Shown piece by piece: positions 7,607 through 14,799 of a DNA stretch of 17,137 bases (positions within the stretch are counted from its first letter, which is position 1; each line of letters begins with the position of its first letter). The stretch is from KBS-96 sp049585195 (lineage in GTDB: Bacteria; Acidobacteriota; Terriglobia; Bryobacterales; Bryobacteraceae), in the NCBI GenBank assembly GCA_049585195.1, contig JBAUZG010000163.1, forward strand, positions 1 through 17,137. The letters run 5' to 3'. The notes beneath the pieces were generated by a model. It was not told the origin of the DNA. It ran no database searches and saw only the letters and a list, made by a program, of their open reading frames with translations. A program made the translations under genes and the position numbers.

Positions 7607-8884
7607 ATGCCCGTAGGTCTCGACTTCGGAACTACGAACAGTTCCATCGCCCTCGCAGGACCGAACGGCGTCCAGGTCGCGAATTTCGCTTACTCTGGCG
7701 GTGTAACCGAGTCCTTCCGCTCTCTTCTCTACCTTCACAACCTCCGCGAACATGGCCGAAGCACGATCAAGTCCTGGAGCGGTCCCGCTGGTATCGACGA
7801 ATATCTTCAGTCCGATGAAAAAGGGCGCCTCGTCCAGTCGCTCAAATCGTTCCTGACTAGCCGCAGCCTGCAGACAACCGAGGTTTTCGGCCGTCGCTTC
7901 AAACTCGAAGAACTCATTGCGCGAATTCTCGCCGACATCCGCATCGGCGCCGCCCATCAGTTCGGCCCTACTGCAAAGCGAGTCGTCGTGGGCCGCCCCG
8001 TGCGCTTCGTCGGAGCCGAATCTGAAGCCGATGACGAATATGCTGTAGGCCGCTTGAAGGAAGCGCTCCTCGTTGCCGGATTCAAAGATGTCAGCTTCGA
8101 ATACGAACCGGTTGGAGCCGCTTACCACTACGAATCCACTCTCGATCACGACGAACTCGTAATGATCGGCGACTTCGGCGGCGGTACCAGTGACTTCTCC
8201 CTCCTTCGCGTCGGTCCGTCACTGCGCCGCTCAGGAGCTACCCGCCAAGTAATCGGCAACGAAGGCGTGGGCATCGCGGGCGACTCGTTTGATGCGCGCA
8301 TCATCCGCCATCTCGTCTCTCCGGCTCTCGGAGCCGGTTCCGAACTCAGGTCGGGCCGCAAACGATTACCCGTACCGAACTGGGTCTACTTCAAGCTCGA
8401 GCGCTGGCACCACCTATCGTTTCTCAAATCGGCCGACACACTCAACATGTTGAAGAGCGTAGCGGCGCAGGCGGTCGAACCTCAGAAGATCGAAGCGCTT
8501 CTCTATCTCATCCAGCACGATCTCGGCTATCAACTCCATCGGGCCGTACAGCGCGCAAAAATTACGCTTTCGAATGCCGAGCGCACCCGCTTCCATTTCT
8601 CCGATGGCGACGTCGCGATCGACGAAGAACTAACTCGCGCAGACTTTGAAGACTGGATTCAGGAAGAACTCTCGGATATTCAGGATCACGTCGATCGACT
8701 GCTATCCAAAACGGGAACGCATCCCGCCGATGTCGATGTTGTCTTCCTCACGGGCGGCTCGTCCTTCGTGCCCGCCGTCCGGCGTATCTTCGAATCTCGT
8801 TTCGGGCCCCACAAAATCCGCACTGGCGGCGAGTTTACATCCGTTGCCCGTGGCCTGGCTCTACGTGCAGCGGAACTCGGCTAA
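7607..8884 (+). CDS. Stand-alone Hsp70 ATPase-domain protein (YegD-like)
   Basis: A 425-aa member of the actin/Hsp70 superfamily that holds the nucleotide-binding domain and lacks the DnaK substrate-binding domain and lid. Motifs in order: phosphate 1 GLDFGTTNSSIAL (4-16), connect FEYEPVGAAYHY (164-175), phosphate 2 IGDFGGGTSDFSLLRV (187-202) and adenosine FLTGGSSFVPAVRR (380-393). This matches E. coli YegD and similar proteins, whose role is poorly known (putative chaperone or regulatory ATPase). No DnaJ or GrpE gene is nearby. The start ATG gives the phosphate-1 motif at residue 4, as usual for the family; only a weak ribosome-binding site precedes it. The stop overlaps that of the convergent chitinase gene (shared CTAA at 8881-8884). 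Confidence 0.88.
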   Translation: MPVGLDFGTTNSSIALAGPNGVQVANFAYSGGVTESFRSLLYLHNLREHGRSTIKSWSGPAGIDEYLQSDEKGRLVQSLKSFLTSRSLQTTEVFGRRFKLEELIARILADIRIGAAHQFGPTAKRVVVGRPVRFVGAESEADDEYAVGRLKEALLVAGFKDVSFEYEPVGAAYHYESTLDHDELVMIGDFGGGTSDFSLLRVGPSLRRSGATRQVIGNEGVGIAGDSFDARIIRHLVSPALGAGSELRSGRKRLPVPNWVYFKLERWHHLSFLKSADTLNMLKSVAAQAVEPQKIEALLYLIQHDLGYQLHRAVQRAKITLSNAERTRFHFSDGDVAIDEELTRADFEDWIQEELSDIQDHVDRLLSKTGTHPADVDVVFLTGGSSFVPAVRRIFESRFGPHKIRTGGEFTSVARGLALRAAELG

Positions 8885-11007
8885 TCGGTTGCCGGGTAGC
8901 CGTGAAGCTCGGGCCCGACAGTGTTCGAGAAGTTGTAGTTCCCGCGGCGGTCAGCGTCGATTGTCCAGAACATCGCGCCAATCATGCTGGGATAGCCGCG
9001 AGGATCGCGCAGCTTGTACTTGGTTCCGGAAGGAGCTTTCCCGGTAATGATATAGTTCATGGCCTGCGTGACAATGGTTGGCGTTGTGTCTCCGGTAAGG
9101 AATCCGACAGCAACCTTATCGGCTGGCATCGGTGGAAAAAAGTGCTTGGGATCGCCGCCAACATTGAATCCCTCGAGCACGAGTTCCGTCATCGCGGCGT
9201 GATAGTCTACCGAGCCGGCCTGGTAGACCTCGCCATCAAGACCTTCGAGCGGTGGCGTGTTGTAGTCCTGCACATCCATAAACGAAAGAATGTCGCGGAT
9301 GGCGTACGCGATGCCCAAATACGAGCCGAACTGACCCCCATAGCTGGGATATCCGGCGGGAATCTGCGTGCCTTCGGGCACCAGGCTGATCATGAACCGC
9401 GAGCCGAAGTGATCGTGCAACTGACGCAAAGCCGAGATAAGATTCACGATGGATGGCGTAGTGGGATGCTTGAAATCCGTGTCTCCGGGTTCGATCGATA
9501 AAGACGGGCTTTCAAAGTCGATGTCGATACCGTCGAAGCCATACTCGGTAACAATGCGCGTGACAGAAGAGACGAAGTTCGGAACGCGTTTGGGATCGGC
9601 AAGCGTGAAATGCTGGCCACCGCCGCCAAGAGAGATCATGACCCTCTTGCCTTGGTTCTTCAAGTAGGCAATATCCGCCTTGAACTGTTCCGTATCAAGT
9701 CCCCCCGGGGTTTGAAACTTCATCGTTCCTTCCGGCGCATTTTTATCCGGTGTGGAGAAGGCAACTATGATCACATCCCACTGCGGCGAGACTTCGCGAA
9801 GTGGAAAGGTGGAACCCGCTGCGCCATAGCCTACCCAGTAGCCGATGAGCTCGTGACCATTAGGCGAGCTGCTTCTCGGTACGGCCGCCACTGTGGGCTT
9901 CGGAGGTGCGGATGCGCTAGCGCGTCTGCCGCGTGCCGGGCAAGGTTTCGAAGGTTCAGTGAGCGCCTGCGCATCGGGGAAGCTGTAACTGCTGCCGAGA
10001 CCCTCAGAGGCTCCGGTATACCAGGGCAGCAGGGCTACGTTCTCGAGATGATAAATGGCCCCGTCTGCTCGAGCCACAAAAGCCGGCGATGCAGGAATAT
10101 TGTTCTTGGGGTTCGTATTTGTCGGTTCGAGAAGAAAGTAAGTCGAGGCTACGCCCGTGCCCCCGCAGGCGCCCTGGTCTCCCGGACGCATTGTGGCGGG
10201 CCGCATCCAGGCTGGGAATGTATTCCCCGGACCATTAACGTTGGGGCGTTGGACCAGAGGATCATGCAAGGGATCGTTGGCAAACTCGCCAAGCTGCTGG
10301 GTAAGGGGTTGCACGTCCCCGTCTTCGACGACTCTTGGTGCGCCATGAAGATACGAGCCGAGCACGAAAGAATTTCCGGTGGCTGAATCGACACCGTGTG
10401 TTCCCCAGGAACAGCAAACCGTAGCATCGCCAAGAGTGTAGTAGGTGGTATTCCGCGTCACTGCGATGACAAGCTTGCCCTCCTGTTTAGGAAGTCGCTT
10501 GAAGAGTTCTTTTTGCAGGAACTCGACGTCCACGACGGCAAGCGAGCTGCCGGTCTTCTTCGAGGTGAGGATGTAGCCATAGCCCACCGGAACGCTGATC
10601 CTTACAACCTTCACTTCCGGTTTGCCGAGCAGCGTATGCCATCCCTCGGCACTCGGGAACGTGGTGCGCAGCATGGCATCGGCATACTGTGTGGCGCCGC
10701 CTGTGGAAAAGGCGAACTTCGAGAAAATGGGCGAGCGGAGAACGCGCCGTATCTCCGGCGCAGCGTCCATAAGCACGGGCTTTCCGGCAATCTTCTTTGC
10801 CTCGAATGAGAGCGTGATTGCAACGAGCACCGTGGGGATGGTGGTCGTGCCTCCCTGTCTCGGATCACGACCGAAGAGAATATAGTGGCCTTGGCCGACA
10901 TCGCGCTGGAACGTGGGCACAGTGCCTTGCGCTCGCAGGAAGTACAGCGGCAACAGGTTCACCACGAAGAGCAGATGGATGGACGTGATTCGCACACCCA
11001 ATTTCAT
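8881..11007 (-). CDS. Secreted GH18 chitinase with a long unassigned N-terminal region
   Basis: 708 aa from the ATG at 11007, chosen because AGGAG lies seven bases upstream and the product then begins with a Sec signal (MKLGVRITSIHLLFVVNLLPLYFLRAQG). An ATG 14 codons earlier (11049) is in frame but has no such support. The C-terminal part (about 385-708) is glycoside hydrolase family 18: sheet motif KRVMISLGGGG (about 454-464), catalytic DGIDIDFE (492-499, with acid/base Glu499), MDVQDYN (about 577-583) and a late substrate-type Trp in MFWTIDAD (about 681). It should hydrolyse chitin or related beta-1,4-GlcNAc chains outside the cell. Residues about 30-350 form a large region I do not recognise, with a CCSWGTHG stretch and GEFANDPLHDP. 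A Pro/Ala/Ser-rich linker (about 355-380) joins the parts. A possible cell-surface or substrate-binding role for the N-terminus is only a guess. Confidence 0.85.
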   Translation of the reverse strand: MKLGVRITSIHLLFVVNLLPLYFLRAQGTVPTFQRDVGQGHYILFGRDPRQGGTTTIPTVLVAITLSFEAKKIAGKPVLMDAAPEIRRVLRSPIFSKFAFSTGGATQYADAMLRTTFPSAEGWHTLLGKPEVKVVRISVPVGYGYILTSKKTGSSLAVVDVEFLQKELFKRLPKQEGKLVIAVTRNTTYYTLGDATVCCSWGTHGVDSATGNSFVLGSYLHGAPRVVEDGDVQPLTQQLGEFANDPLHDPLVQRPNVNGPGNTFPAWMRPATMRPGDQGACGGTGVASTYFLLEPTNTNPKNNIPASPAFVARADGAIYHLENVALLPWYTGASEGLGSSYSFPDAQALTEPSKPCPARGRRASASAPPKPTVAAVPRSSSPNGHELIGYWVGYGAAGSTFPLREVSPQWDVIIVAFSTPDKNAPEGTMKFQTPGGLDTEQFKADIAYLKNQGKRVMISLGGGGQHFTLADPKRVPNFVSSVTRIVTEYGFDGIDIDFESPSLSIEPGDTDFKHPTTPSIVNLISALRQLHDHFGSRFMISLVPEGTQIPAGYPSYGGQFGSYLGIAYAIRDILSFMDVQDYNTPPLEGLDGEVYQAGSVDYHAAMTELVLEGFNVGGDPKHFFPPMPADKVAVGFLTGDTTPTIVTQAMNYIITGKAPSGTKYKLRDPRGYPSMIGAMFWTIDADRRGNYNFSNTVGPELHGYPATD

Positions 11008-11050
11008 GCATCCGCTCCTATCTAAGCGCGCTGAGCCTTCGAGCTGCATG

Positions 11051-11686
11051 CTATCTCAACGCGTCCCGCACCTTCTTCAGGTCAGCGACAAATCCTTGGT
11101 ACTCACTATGCCGCTGCTCATCGCTTTGAGCCCGCAGAACTGCGGATGGGTGAATCGTCGAAGTCACGAGCGGAGCCCATGGATGCTCTACGAACTTTCC
11201 ACGCTCCTTTGACAACCGGTATTCTCTCCCGAGAATCGACTGGGCCGCCGTTGCGCCGAGACACACTATCACTTCAGGCCTGATCAAAGCGACTTCGGCT
11301 TCGAGCCACGGCCGGCAAGCCTTTATCTCCGATATTGACGGCTTCTTGTGTAGGCGGCGCTTACCTCGTTCTTCATACTTGAAGTGTTTGACGGCGTTTG
11401 TGACGTATACTTCAGATCGATCAATTGCCGCTTCCTCGAGTGCCCGGTTCAGTAATCCACCGGCCGGCCCGACGAACGGGTGTCCTTGCCGGTCTTCCCC
11501 ATCGCCGGGTTGTTCGCCCACGAACATAACTCGAGACGATGTAGGTCCTTCCCCAAACACCGCTTGTGTCGCGCGCGCGTAGAGCTCGCAACCTTCACAA
11601 GCCTGGGCTGCCTCCCGTAGATGCGATAGACTCGAAGCGCCTTCCGGGATGAAAGAGGCGGCACTTTTCGGTCGTGCGCGTGACAT
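11051..11686 (-). CDS. udgX: UdgX-type uracil-DNA-binding protein (family 4-related uracil-DNA glycosylase)
   Basis: A 211-aa Fe-S uracil-DNA glycosylase superfamily protein. Cluster cysteines are C30 and C33 (CEGC), C124 and C142. The active-site motif GEQPGDGEDRQGHPFVGPAG lies at 57-76 and the second motif HPSAVLR at 179-185. The diagnostic feature is the inserted loop HFKYEERGKRRLH at 101-113, equivalent to the KRRIH loop of Mycobacterium smegmatis UdgX. In that protein the loop His becomes covalently bonded to the deoxyribose of uracil-containing DNA, so the protein sticks to uracil sites instead of turning over. His113 is the matching residue here. The role would be uracil detection or protection during repair. 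The DUF1328 gene stops 12 bases upstream and the chitinase starts about 43 bases downstream on the same strand, so they may share a transcript without an obvious functional link. Confidence 0.87.
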   Translation of the reverse strand: MSRARPKSAASFIPEGASSLSHLREAAQACEGCELYARATQAVFGEGPTSSRVMFVGEQPGDGEDRQGHPFVGPAGGLLNRALEEAAIDRSEVYVTNAVKHFKYEERGKRRLHKKPSISEIKACRPWLEAEVALIRPEVIVCLGATAAQSILGREYRLSKERGKFVEHPWAPLVTSTIHPSAVLRAQSDEQRHSEYQGFVADLKKVRDALR

Positions 11687-11698
11687 TACTCTTAATTT

Positions 11699-11863
11699 TT
11701 ACAGAGTAGTTCGACGGCCCATTACAAGACTGATCAGGAACAACACGATAAAGATCAGGAAGCAAATCTTCGCGATTCCCGCCGATGCAGCGGCGATACC
11801 GCCGAAGCCGAGTACTGCGGCTATAAGCGCAATAACCAAAAATACCCACGTGTACCAGAGCAT
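11699..11863 (-). CDS. DUF1328/YtjA-like small membrane protein
   Basis: From ATG 11863 the product is 54 aa and nearly all membrane: MLWYTWVFLVIALIAAVLGF, a Gly/Ala-rich GGIAAASAGIAKI turn, then a second hydrophobic segment CFLIFIVLFLISLVMG and a basic tail. Two TM segments, the glycine pattern and the length match DUF1328, a widespread family of unknown function often seen with stress genes. An ATG 19 codons earlier (11920) is in frame, but the family normally begins at ML(W/Y). AGGAGAGG sits about 12 bases upstream of the chosen start. It lies upstream of the UdgX gene with a 12-base gap. Confidence 0.75.
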   Translation of the reverse strand: MLWYTWVFLVIALIAAVLGFGGIAAASAGIAKICFLIFIVLFLISLVMGRRTTL

Positions 11864-12412
11864 GTTTCGAATGATCCTCTCCTGAGCTGACGCTCGCACG
11901 TCGCGTGCCACTAGCGACATTCGCGCCGCGTCCTATGAAGAAGCGCCGTAGCTTCAATGTGTTAGAGCAGCCAACAAAGACCTTTCGATGAAACCCGTCC
12001 GCGTGTTACAGGCGGGAAAAAATTACTGCTCTCTGCAGATCTGAAGGTTGCATTTTCTGCGGCCTGAGGTGTCTATATAACTTCGGCGCCGTCCCGCAAA
12101 TCGGTCCTGAATTTCAAGTCGCCTTCTATCAGTGCGTTAGATGTCTCGCAAAGATATTGATTGTCGATCGCGGTGCATGGCCATCTCCGTGCTTACAAGC
12201 TGACAGGGGAAGCCACATTCGCTACGCGGTTGTCGGAAACCCTTGCGGAGTGCGAAGAGATGCACGCTTGTGAGCAGGCAAGTGTCAAATTGATGATCGC
12301 CTACAGGCTGCACTTTGAAACCGGCAATCTGCACGCCATCGAGGCAATTCAAAAAAAATAAGATCCATGCCAGCGCACCTACAGGTACGTGGCCAACGGC
12401 TCAATACAGCAC
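11864..12412. other. Gene-poor stretch with one doubtful ORF
   Basis: About 550 bases without a convincing gene. The only readable frame on the plus strand runs from a TTG at 12161 (or GTG 12173) to TAA at 12359-12361, about 62-66 aa, giving a mixed-charge, probably helical product (for example EATFATRLSETLAECEEMHA) that I do not recognise. It ends in an A8 run just before the stop. AT-rich TATATAA at 12074-12080 could be part of a promoter, but the TTGCAT upstream is 20 bases away, too far for a standard sigma70 site. No tRNA, repeat or riboswitch fold is apparent. Confidence 0.4.
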
Positions 12413-12565
12413 ATGATTCGAAAGCTCCAGGATGGCCGCTACAGGCTCTACTCGAAAAAGAAAAACCCAAAGACCGGCAAGCGTAGAAATTTGGGTACTT
12501 TCGACAGTCGGGCCGAGGCGGAAAAACACGAACGCGCGGTCCAGTATTTCAAGCGAGCGCGATGA
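12413..12565 (+). CDS. Small basic conserved-type hypothetical protein (50 aa)
   Basis: A 50-residue product starting MIRKLQDGRYRLYSKKKNPK and ending AVQYFKRAR. It is rich in Lys, Arg and Tyr (a predicted very basic protein), with a short beta-like opening (GRYRLYS), a KNPKTGKRRNLGTF turn, and an EAEKHERAVQYF helix. The pattern resembles small hypothetical proteins I recall from several bacterial phyla and loosely recalls the three-strand-plus-helix DNA-binding domains at integrase N-termini; both points are from memory. No Shine-Dalgarno is visible before the ATG. The frame is continuous upstream as far as TAA 12359-12361, so an earlier GTG (12389) is possible. The function is unknown; nucleic-acid binding is a guess from charge. 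Confidence 0.6.
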   Translation: MIRKLQDGRYRLYSKKKNPKTGKRRNLGTFDSRAEAEKHERAVQYFKRAR

Positions 12566-12621
12566 CGGCGCACGGTCGCGAAAGAACAGCTTGCATACGC
12601 AGCTCGCCAGAGCTGACAAGA

Positions 12622-12641
12622 GCCGGGCGGGCGTGCCCGGC
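12622..12641. terminator. GC-rich hairpin in the gap after the small basic gene
   Basis: GCCGGGC (12622-12628) and GCCCGGC (12635-12641) form a 7-bp stem around a 6-base loop. It lies about 57 bases after the stop of the 50-aa gene and close to the 3' end of the convergent Spy-like gene. No T-tract follows, so it may terminate or stabilise RNA ends without being a textbook terminator. Confidence 0.4.
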
Positions 12642-12660
12642 CCCAGGCACCATTGCGGCT

Positions 12661-12679
12661 TTCTAATTATTAATTAGAA
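12661..12679. repeat. AT-rich perfect inverted repeat spanning a stop codon
   Basis: TTCTAATT (12661-12668) and AATTAGAA (12672-12679) are exact reverse complements around ATT. The repeat contains the stop codon and last two codons of the Spy-like gene on the minus strand. It could be an RNA 3'-end hairpin or a protein site. Confidence 0.4.
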
Positions 12680-13095
12680 GGAGGCGCGCCGCCGCCTTGC
12701 CGCTGCTGCATCCGTTCGTGCATCTTCTGCTGCATATCGGCATACTTCTGCTTTTGCTCATCCGTCAGGATGCCGTTAATTTTCGCATCGGTCTGCTCGC
12801 GAATCGTCTTCATCTTCGCCATCCGGTCTTCACGGGATAACGAACTATCCTGTCGCAACGATTGCATCTGCTGCTGCTGATCGGTCAAAATGGGCAACAA
12901 CTTCGATTTCTGATCGTCGGTCAGCTTAAGCTGCTTGGCCAGCATATTGACCCGCTGCTGAGGGTCCATCGTGCCGCGGCCGTGATGGCCCTGCTGCTGA
13001 TCGTTCTGCTGGTCTTGGGGCTGCGCCACGGCAATCGCCGCCGCTCCGATCCCCAAACCGATTGACAAACATAAGGCAAGTACGGGCTGTTTCAT
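12670..13095 (-). CDS. Spy/CpxP-like periplasmic protein
   Basis: A 141-aa protein with a clear Sec signal (MKQPVLALCLSIGLGIGAAA, cleavage likely after AVA, about residue 24). The mature part is hydrophilic, Gln-, Lys- and Met-rich and helical. Two LTxxQ-type motifs (LTDDQKSKL at 58-66 and LTDEQKQKY at 110-118) are the hallmark of the CpxP/Spy family. Spy is an ATP-independent periplasmic chaperone and CpxP a stress sensor inhibitor in enterobacteria; the role here is inferred only by family. A Gly/Pro-rich tail ends in PPSN. AAGGAG seven bases before ATG gives a firm start. It is divergent from the deacetylase-like gene; no two-component genes are adjacent. Confidence 0.78.
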   Translation of the reverse strand: MKQPVLALCLSIGLGIGAAAIAVAQPQDQQNDQQQGHHGRGTMDPQQRVNMLAKQLKLTDDQKSKLLPILTDQQQQMQSLRQDSSLSREDRMAKMKTIREQTDAKINGILTDEQKQKYADMQQKMHERMQQRQGGGAPPSN

Positions 13096-13150
13096 GTGTC
13101 TTCTCCTTCCCCGAATTTTCTTGCATCCACCTCTAAGGACGCCATTATGA

Positions 13151-13168
13151 CCCCGAAAATTAGCGGGG
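13151..13168. promoter_or_regulatory. Inverted repeat in the divergent gap between the Spy-like and deacetylase-like genes
   Basis: CCCCG (13151-13155) and CGGGG (13164-13168) flank AAAATTAG. A related CCCCGAATTTTC lies at 13115-13126, nearer the Spy-like gene. On the minus strand a CATAAT follows the repeat, suitably placed for a -10 of the Spy-like gene, so this could be an operator in its promoter. No regulator is identified. Confidence 0.3.
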
Positions 13169-13190
13169 AACTGTTAAGTTTTGTAGGGAT

Positions 13191-14183
13191 ATGACACTCT
13201 CAACGACTGGCTTCATCTTCGATCCTGCGATAACCAACCACGACACCGGTCCCGGCCACCCGGAGCAACCTGCTCGCGTCTCAGCGGTTTTCGAGCGGCT
13301 GCGGGAAACCCGAACTCTCGATTTGCTGAAGCGGATTCCGGCGAGGCTGGCCACCGAAGACGAGCTCGCGCTAGCGCATGACCGGGCCTACACCGAATTG
13401 GTGCGTCGAGAAGTGGCTTCCGGGCGGCAGGAGTTATCCACCGGTGACACAGCAGTCTCGGAGGCGTCGTTCGAAGCGGCGCGGCTGGCGGCGGGCTCGG
13501 TGTGCGCGGCTATCGATGCCGTCTTTACCTCCGAGGTTAAAAACGCCTTTTGCCTGGTTCGCCCTCCCGGCCACCACGCCGAACGTAGCCGTGGTATGGG
13601 CTTTTGCCTCTTTAACAACGCAGCGATCGGCGCTCGATATGCCCAGCGGCGGCATGGCGCGGCGCGCGGCGTTATCGTCGATTGGGACGTGCACCACGGC
13701 AATGGCACCCAGGAAATCTTCTATCGCGACGGTTCGGTTTTCTACTTCAGCACCCATCAGTCGCCCTGGTATCCCGGAACTGGAGCGGCTGCCGAACGCG
13801 GCGAGGGCCCTGGCGAGGATACAACGCTGAACTGCCCGCTCCCCGCGGGATCTGGCCGAAGTGAAGTGCTGGGCGCCTTTCGAGAGCTGCTTCTTCCGGC
13901 TGTCAGAAAGTTTCAACCGGACTTTGTGGTGATTTCAGCTGGCTTTGATTCGCGGCGCGGCGATCCATTAGGCCAATTTACTCTGGACGATGCCGATTTC
14001 GCAGAGCTGACTCGGCTAATGCTCGAGGCTGCTTCGGAAACTGCAGGTGGACGTCTGATTTCGGTCCTCGAGGGGGGATATGACCTTCGAGGGCTCGCTT
14101 CGTCAGCTGAAGCTCATGTCAGGGCCCTAACCGGCGTTGCAAAGTCCTTGGCAGTCTCGACAGAAACGCGCGTAAATTTGTAA
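13191..14183 (+). CDS. Histone deacetylase-family amidohydrolase (AcuC/acetylpolyamine type)
   Basis: A 330-aa zinc deacetylase of the arginase/HDAC fold. Bacterial members remove acetyl groups from polyamines, acetoin-pathway proteins or other amines; the substrate here is unknown. The active site is complete: tandem His128-His129 in RPPGHHAE, zinc ligands Asp166 and His168 in VDWDVHHGNG, Asp253 in AGFDSRRGDPLG, and the transition-state Tyr297 in EGGYDLRG. The N-terminal GHPEQPARV (22-30) is also typical. No signal peptide, so cytoplasmic. The ATG is preceded closely by TAGGGAT, a poorly spaced ribosome-binding site, but no better start exists. It converges with the small secreted protein gene downstream. 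Confidence 0.9.
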   Translation: MTLSTTGFIFDPAITNHDTGPGHPEQPARVSAVFERLRETRTLDLLKRIPARLATEDELALAHDRAYTELVRREVASGRQELSTGDTAVSEASFEAARLAAGSVCAAIDAVFTSEVKNAFCLVRPPGHHAERSRGMGFCLFNNAAIGARYAQRRHGAARGVIVDWDVHHGNGTQEIFYRDGSVFYFSTHQSPWYPGTGAAAERGEGPGEDTTLNCPLPAGSGRSEVLGAFRELLLPAVRKFQPDFVVISAGFDSRRGDPLGQFTLDDADFAELTRLMLEAASETAGGRLISVLEGGYDLRGLASSAEAHVRALTGVAKSLAVSTETRVNL

Positions 14184-14193
14184 GAACTTACAG

Positions 14194-14213
14194 AACCGCG
14201 CGCCACAGCGGTT
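14194..14213. terminator. Weak hairpin between convergent genes
   Basis: AACCGC (14194-14199) pairs with GCGGTT (14208-14213) around an 8-base loop, with one further T after the stem. It sits in the 46-base gap between two facing stop codons. It could be a weak two-way terminator; the short stem and lack of a T-run keep confidence low. Confidence 0.35.
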
Positions 14214-14229
14214 TGCTGATGAAATTCCG

Positions 14230-14652
14230 TTAATGCGGCGGAGGACCTTGATGCTCACTCGAGTCCGCCCCTGGACCGTACACGCTGTACTGTTTCTGCG
14301 GAGGATTTAACGTGACTTGAAGCGTTTTCTGGCCCTGATCGATATCGACATTCTCCCCAAAAGTTTGAAAGTCTTTCGCAATCACCTGCACGCGAATCGT
14401 ACCCTGCGGAATCGGTGGAAAGTGTGCCACTCCTTCAAGGTTGGTGCGCAGCTCCCAGTGCTTCGCTTCGCGCTTGCCGAGTTTGAACACCTGGTGATGC
14501 GCAGTGAGAAAGTCGAGAATCACAGCTGCCCGCTCCACCGGCCGGCCTCGGGGATCTTTAACTTCGATACGGATTTCGGTAGTGGGCCGAGCTGCAAATG
14601 CGGCCGGAACGCTTGACGCGAGCAGCAGCACGAAAGCCCCGAACTTGAACAT
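14230..14652 (-). CDS. Small secreted protein with carboxypeptidase-regulatory-like (Ig-like) domain
   Basis: 140 aa from the ATG at 14652, which begins a Sec signal (MFKFGAFVLLLASSVPAAFA). An in-frame ATG 11 codons earlier (14685) would put polar residues ahead of it. The mature part has the beta-sandwich pattern of carboxypeptidase-regulatory/transthyretin-like domains: EIRIEVKDPRGRPVERAAVIL, then TNLEGVAHFPPIPQGTIRVQVIAKDFQTF and a final strand KTLQVTLNP. A low-complexity tail ends HQGPPPH. Such domains usually mediate binding or act as structural modules; no enzymatic residues are seen. The function is unknown. Confidence 0.68.
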   Translation of the reverse strand: MFKFGAFVLLLASSVPAAFAARPTTEIRIEVKDPRGRPVERAAVILDFLTAHHQVFKLGKREAKHWELRTNLEGVAHFPPIPQGTIRVQVIAKDFQTFGENVDIDQGQKTLQVTLNPPQKQYSVYGPGADSSEHQGPPPH

Positions 14653-14757
14653 AGATGAATTATCTCGTAGATCATCGATTGTCATGAATCTTTAACACAT
14701 CACAACTGGTCGCTCGAAAAGTACGCGACGAAATTAACAAACGCACCTTGGCGGTTG

Positions 14758-14787
14758 TTGATTAAATCGAAGCTCGCTCTCAATAAT
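14758..14787 (+). promoter_or_regulatory. Possible sigma70-type promoter before the histidine phosphatase
   Basis: TTGATT (14758-14763), 18 bases, then AATAAT (14782-14787). The expected start of transcription is only about six bases before the ATG at 14800, and no Shine-Dalgarno is visible there, so a near-leaderless mRNA is possible. By eye only. Confidence 0.3.
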
Positions 14788-14799
14788 AGAAACAGAACT

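Noticed and set aside
9610..10386. 258-codon plus-strand open frame
   Set aside because: It is the shadow of the chitinase gene on the other strand, with no recognisable protein features.
12432..12677. 81-codon plus-strand frame overlapping the small basic gene
   Set aside because: It overlaps the 50-codon frame in a different phase, has low-complexity Arg-rich translation and no sensible end.
13434..13916. 160-codon minus-strand open frame
   Set aside because: It lies opposite the histone-deacetylase-family gene, whose complete active site proves the plus strand is coding.
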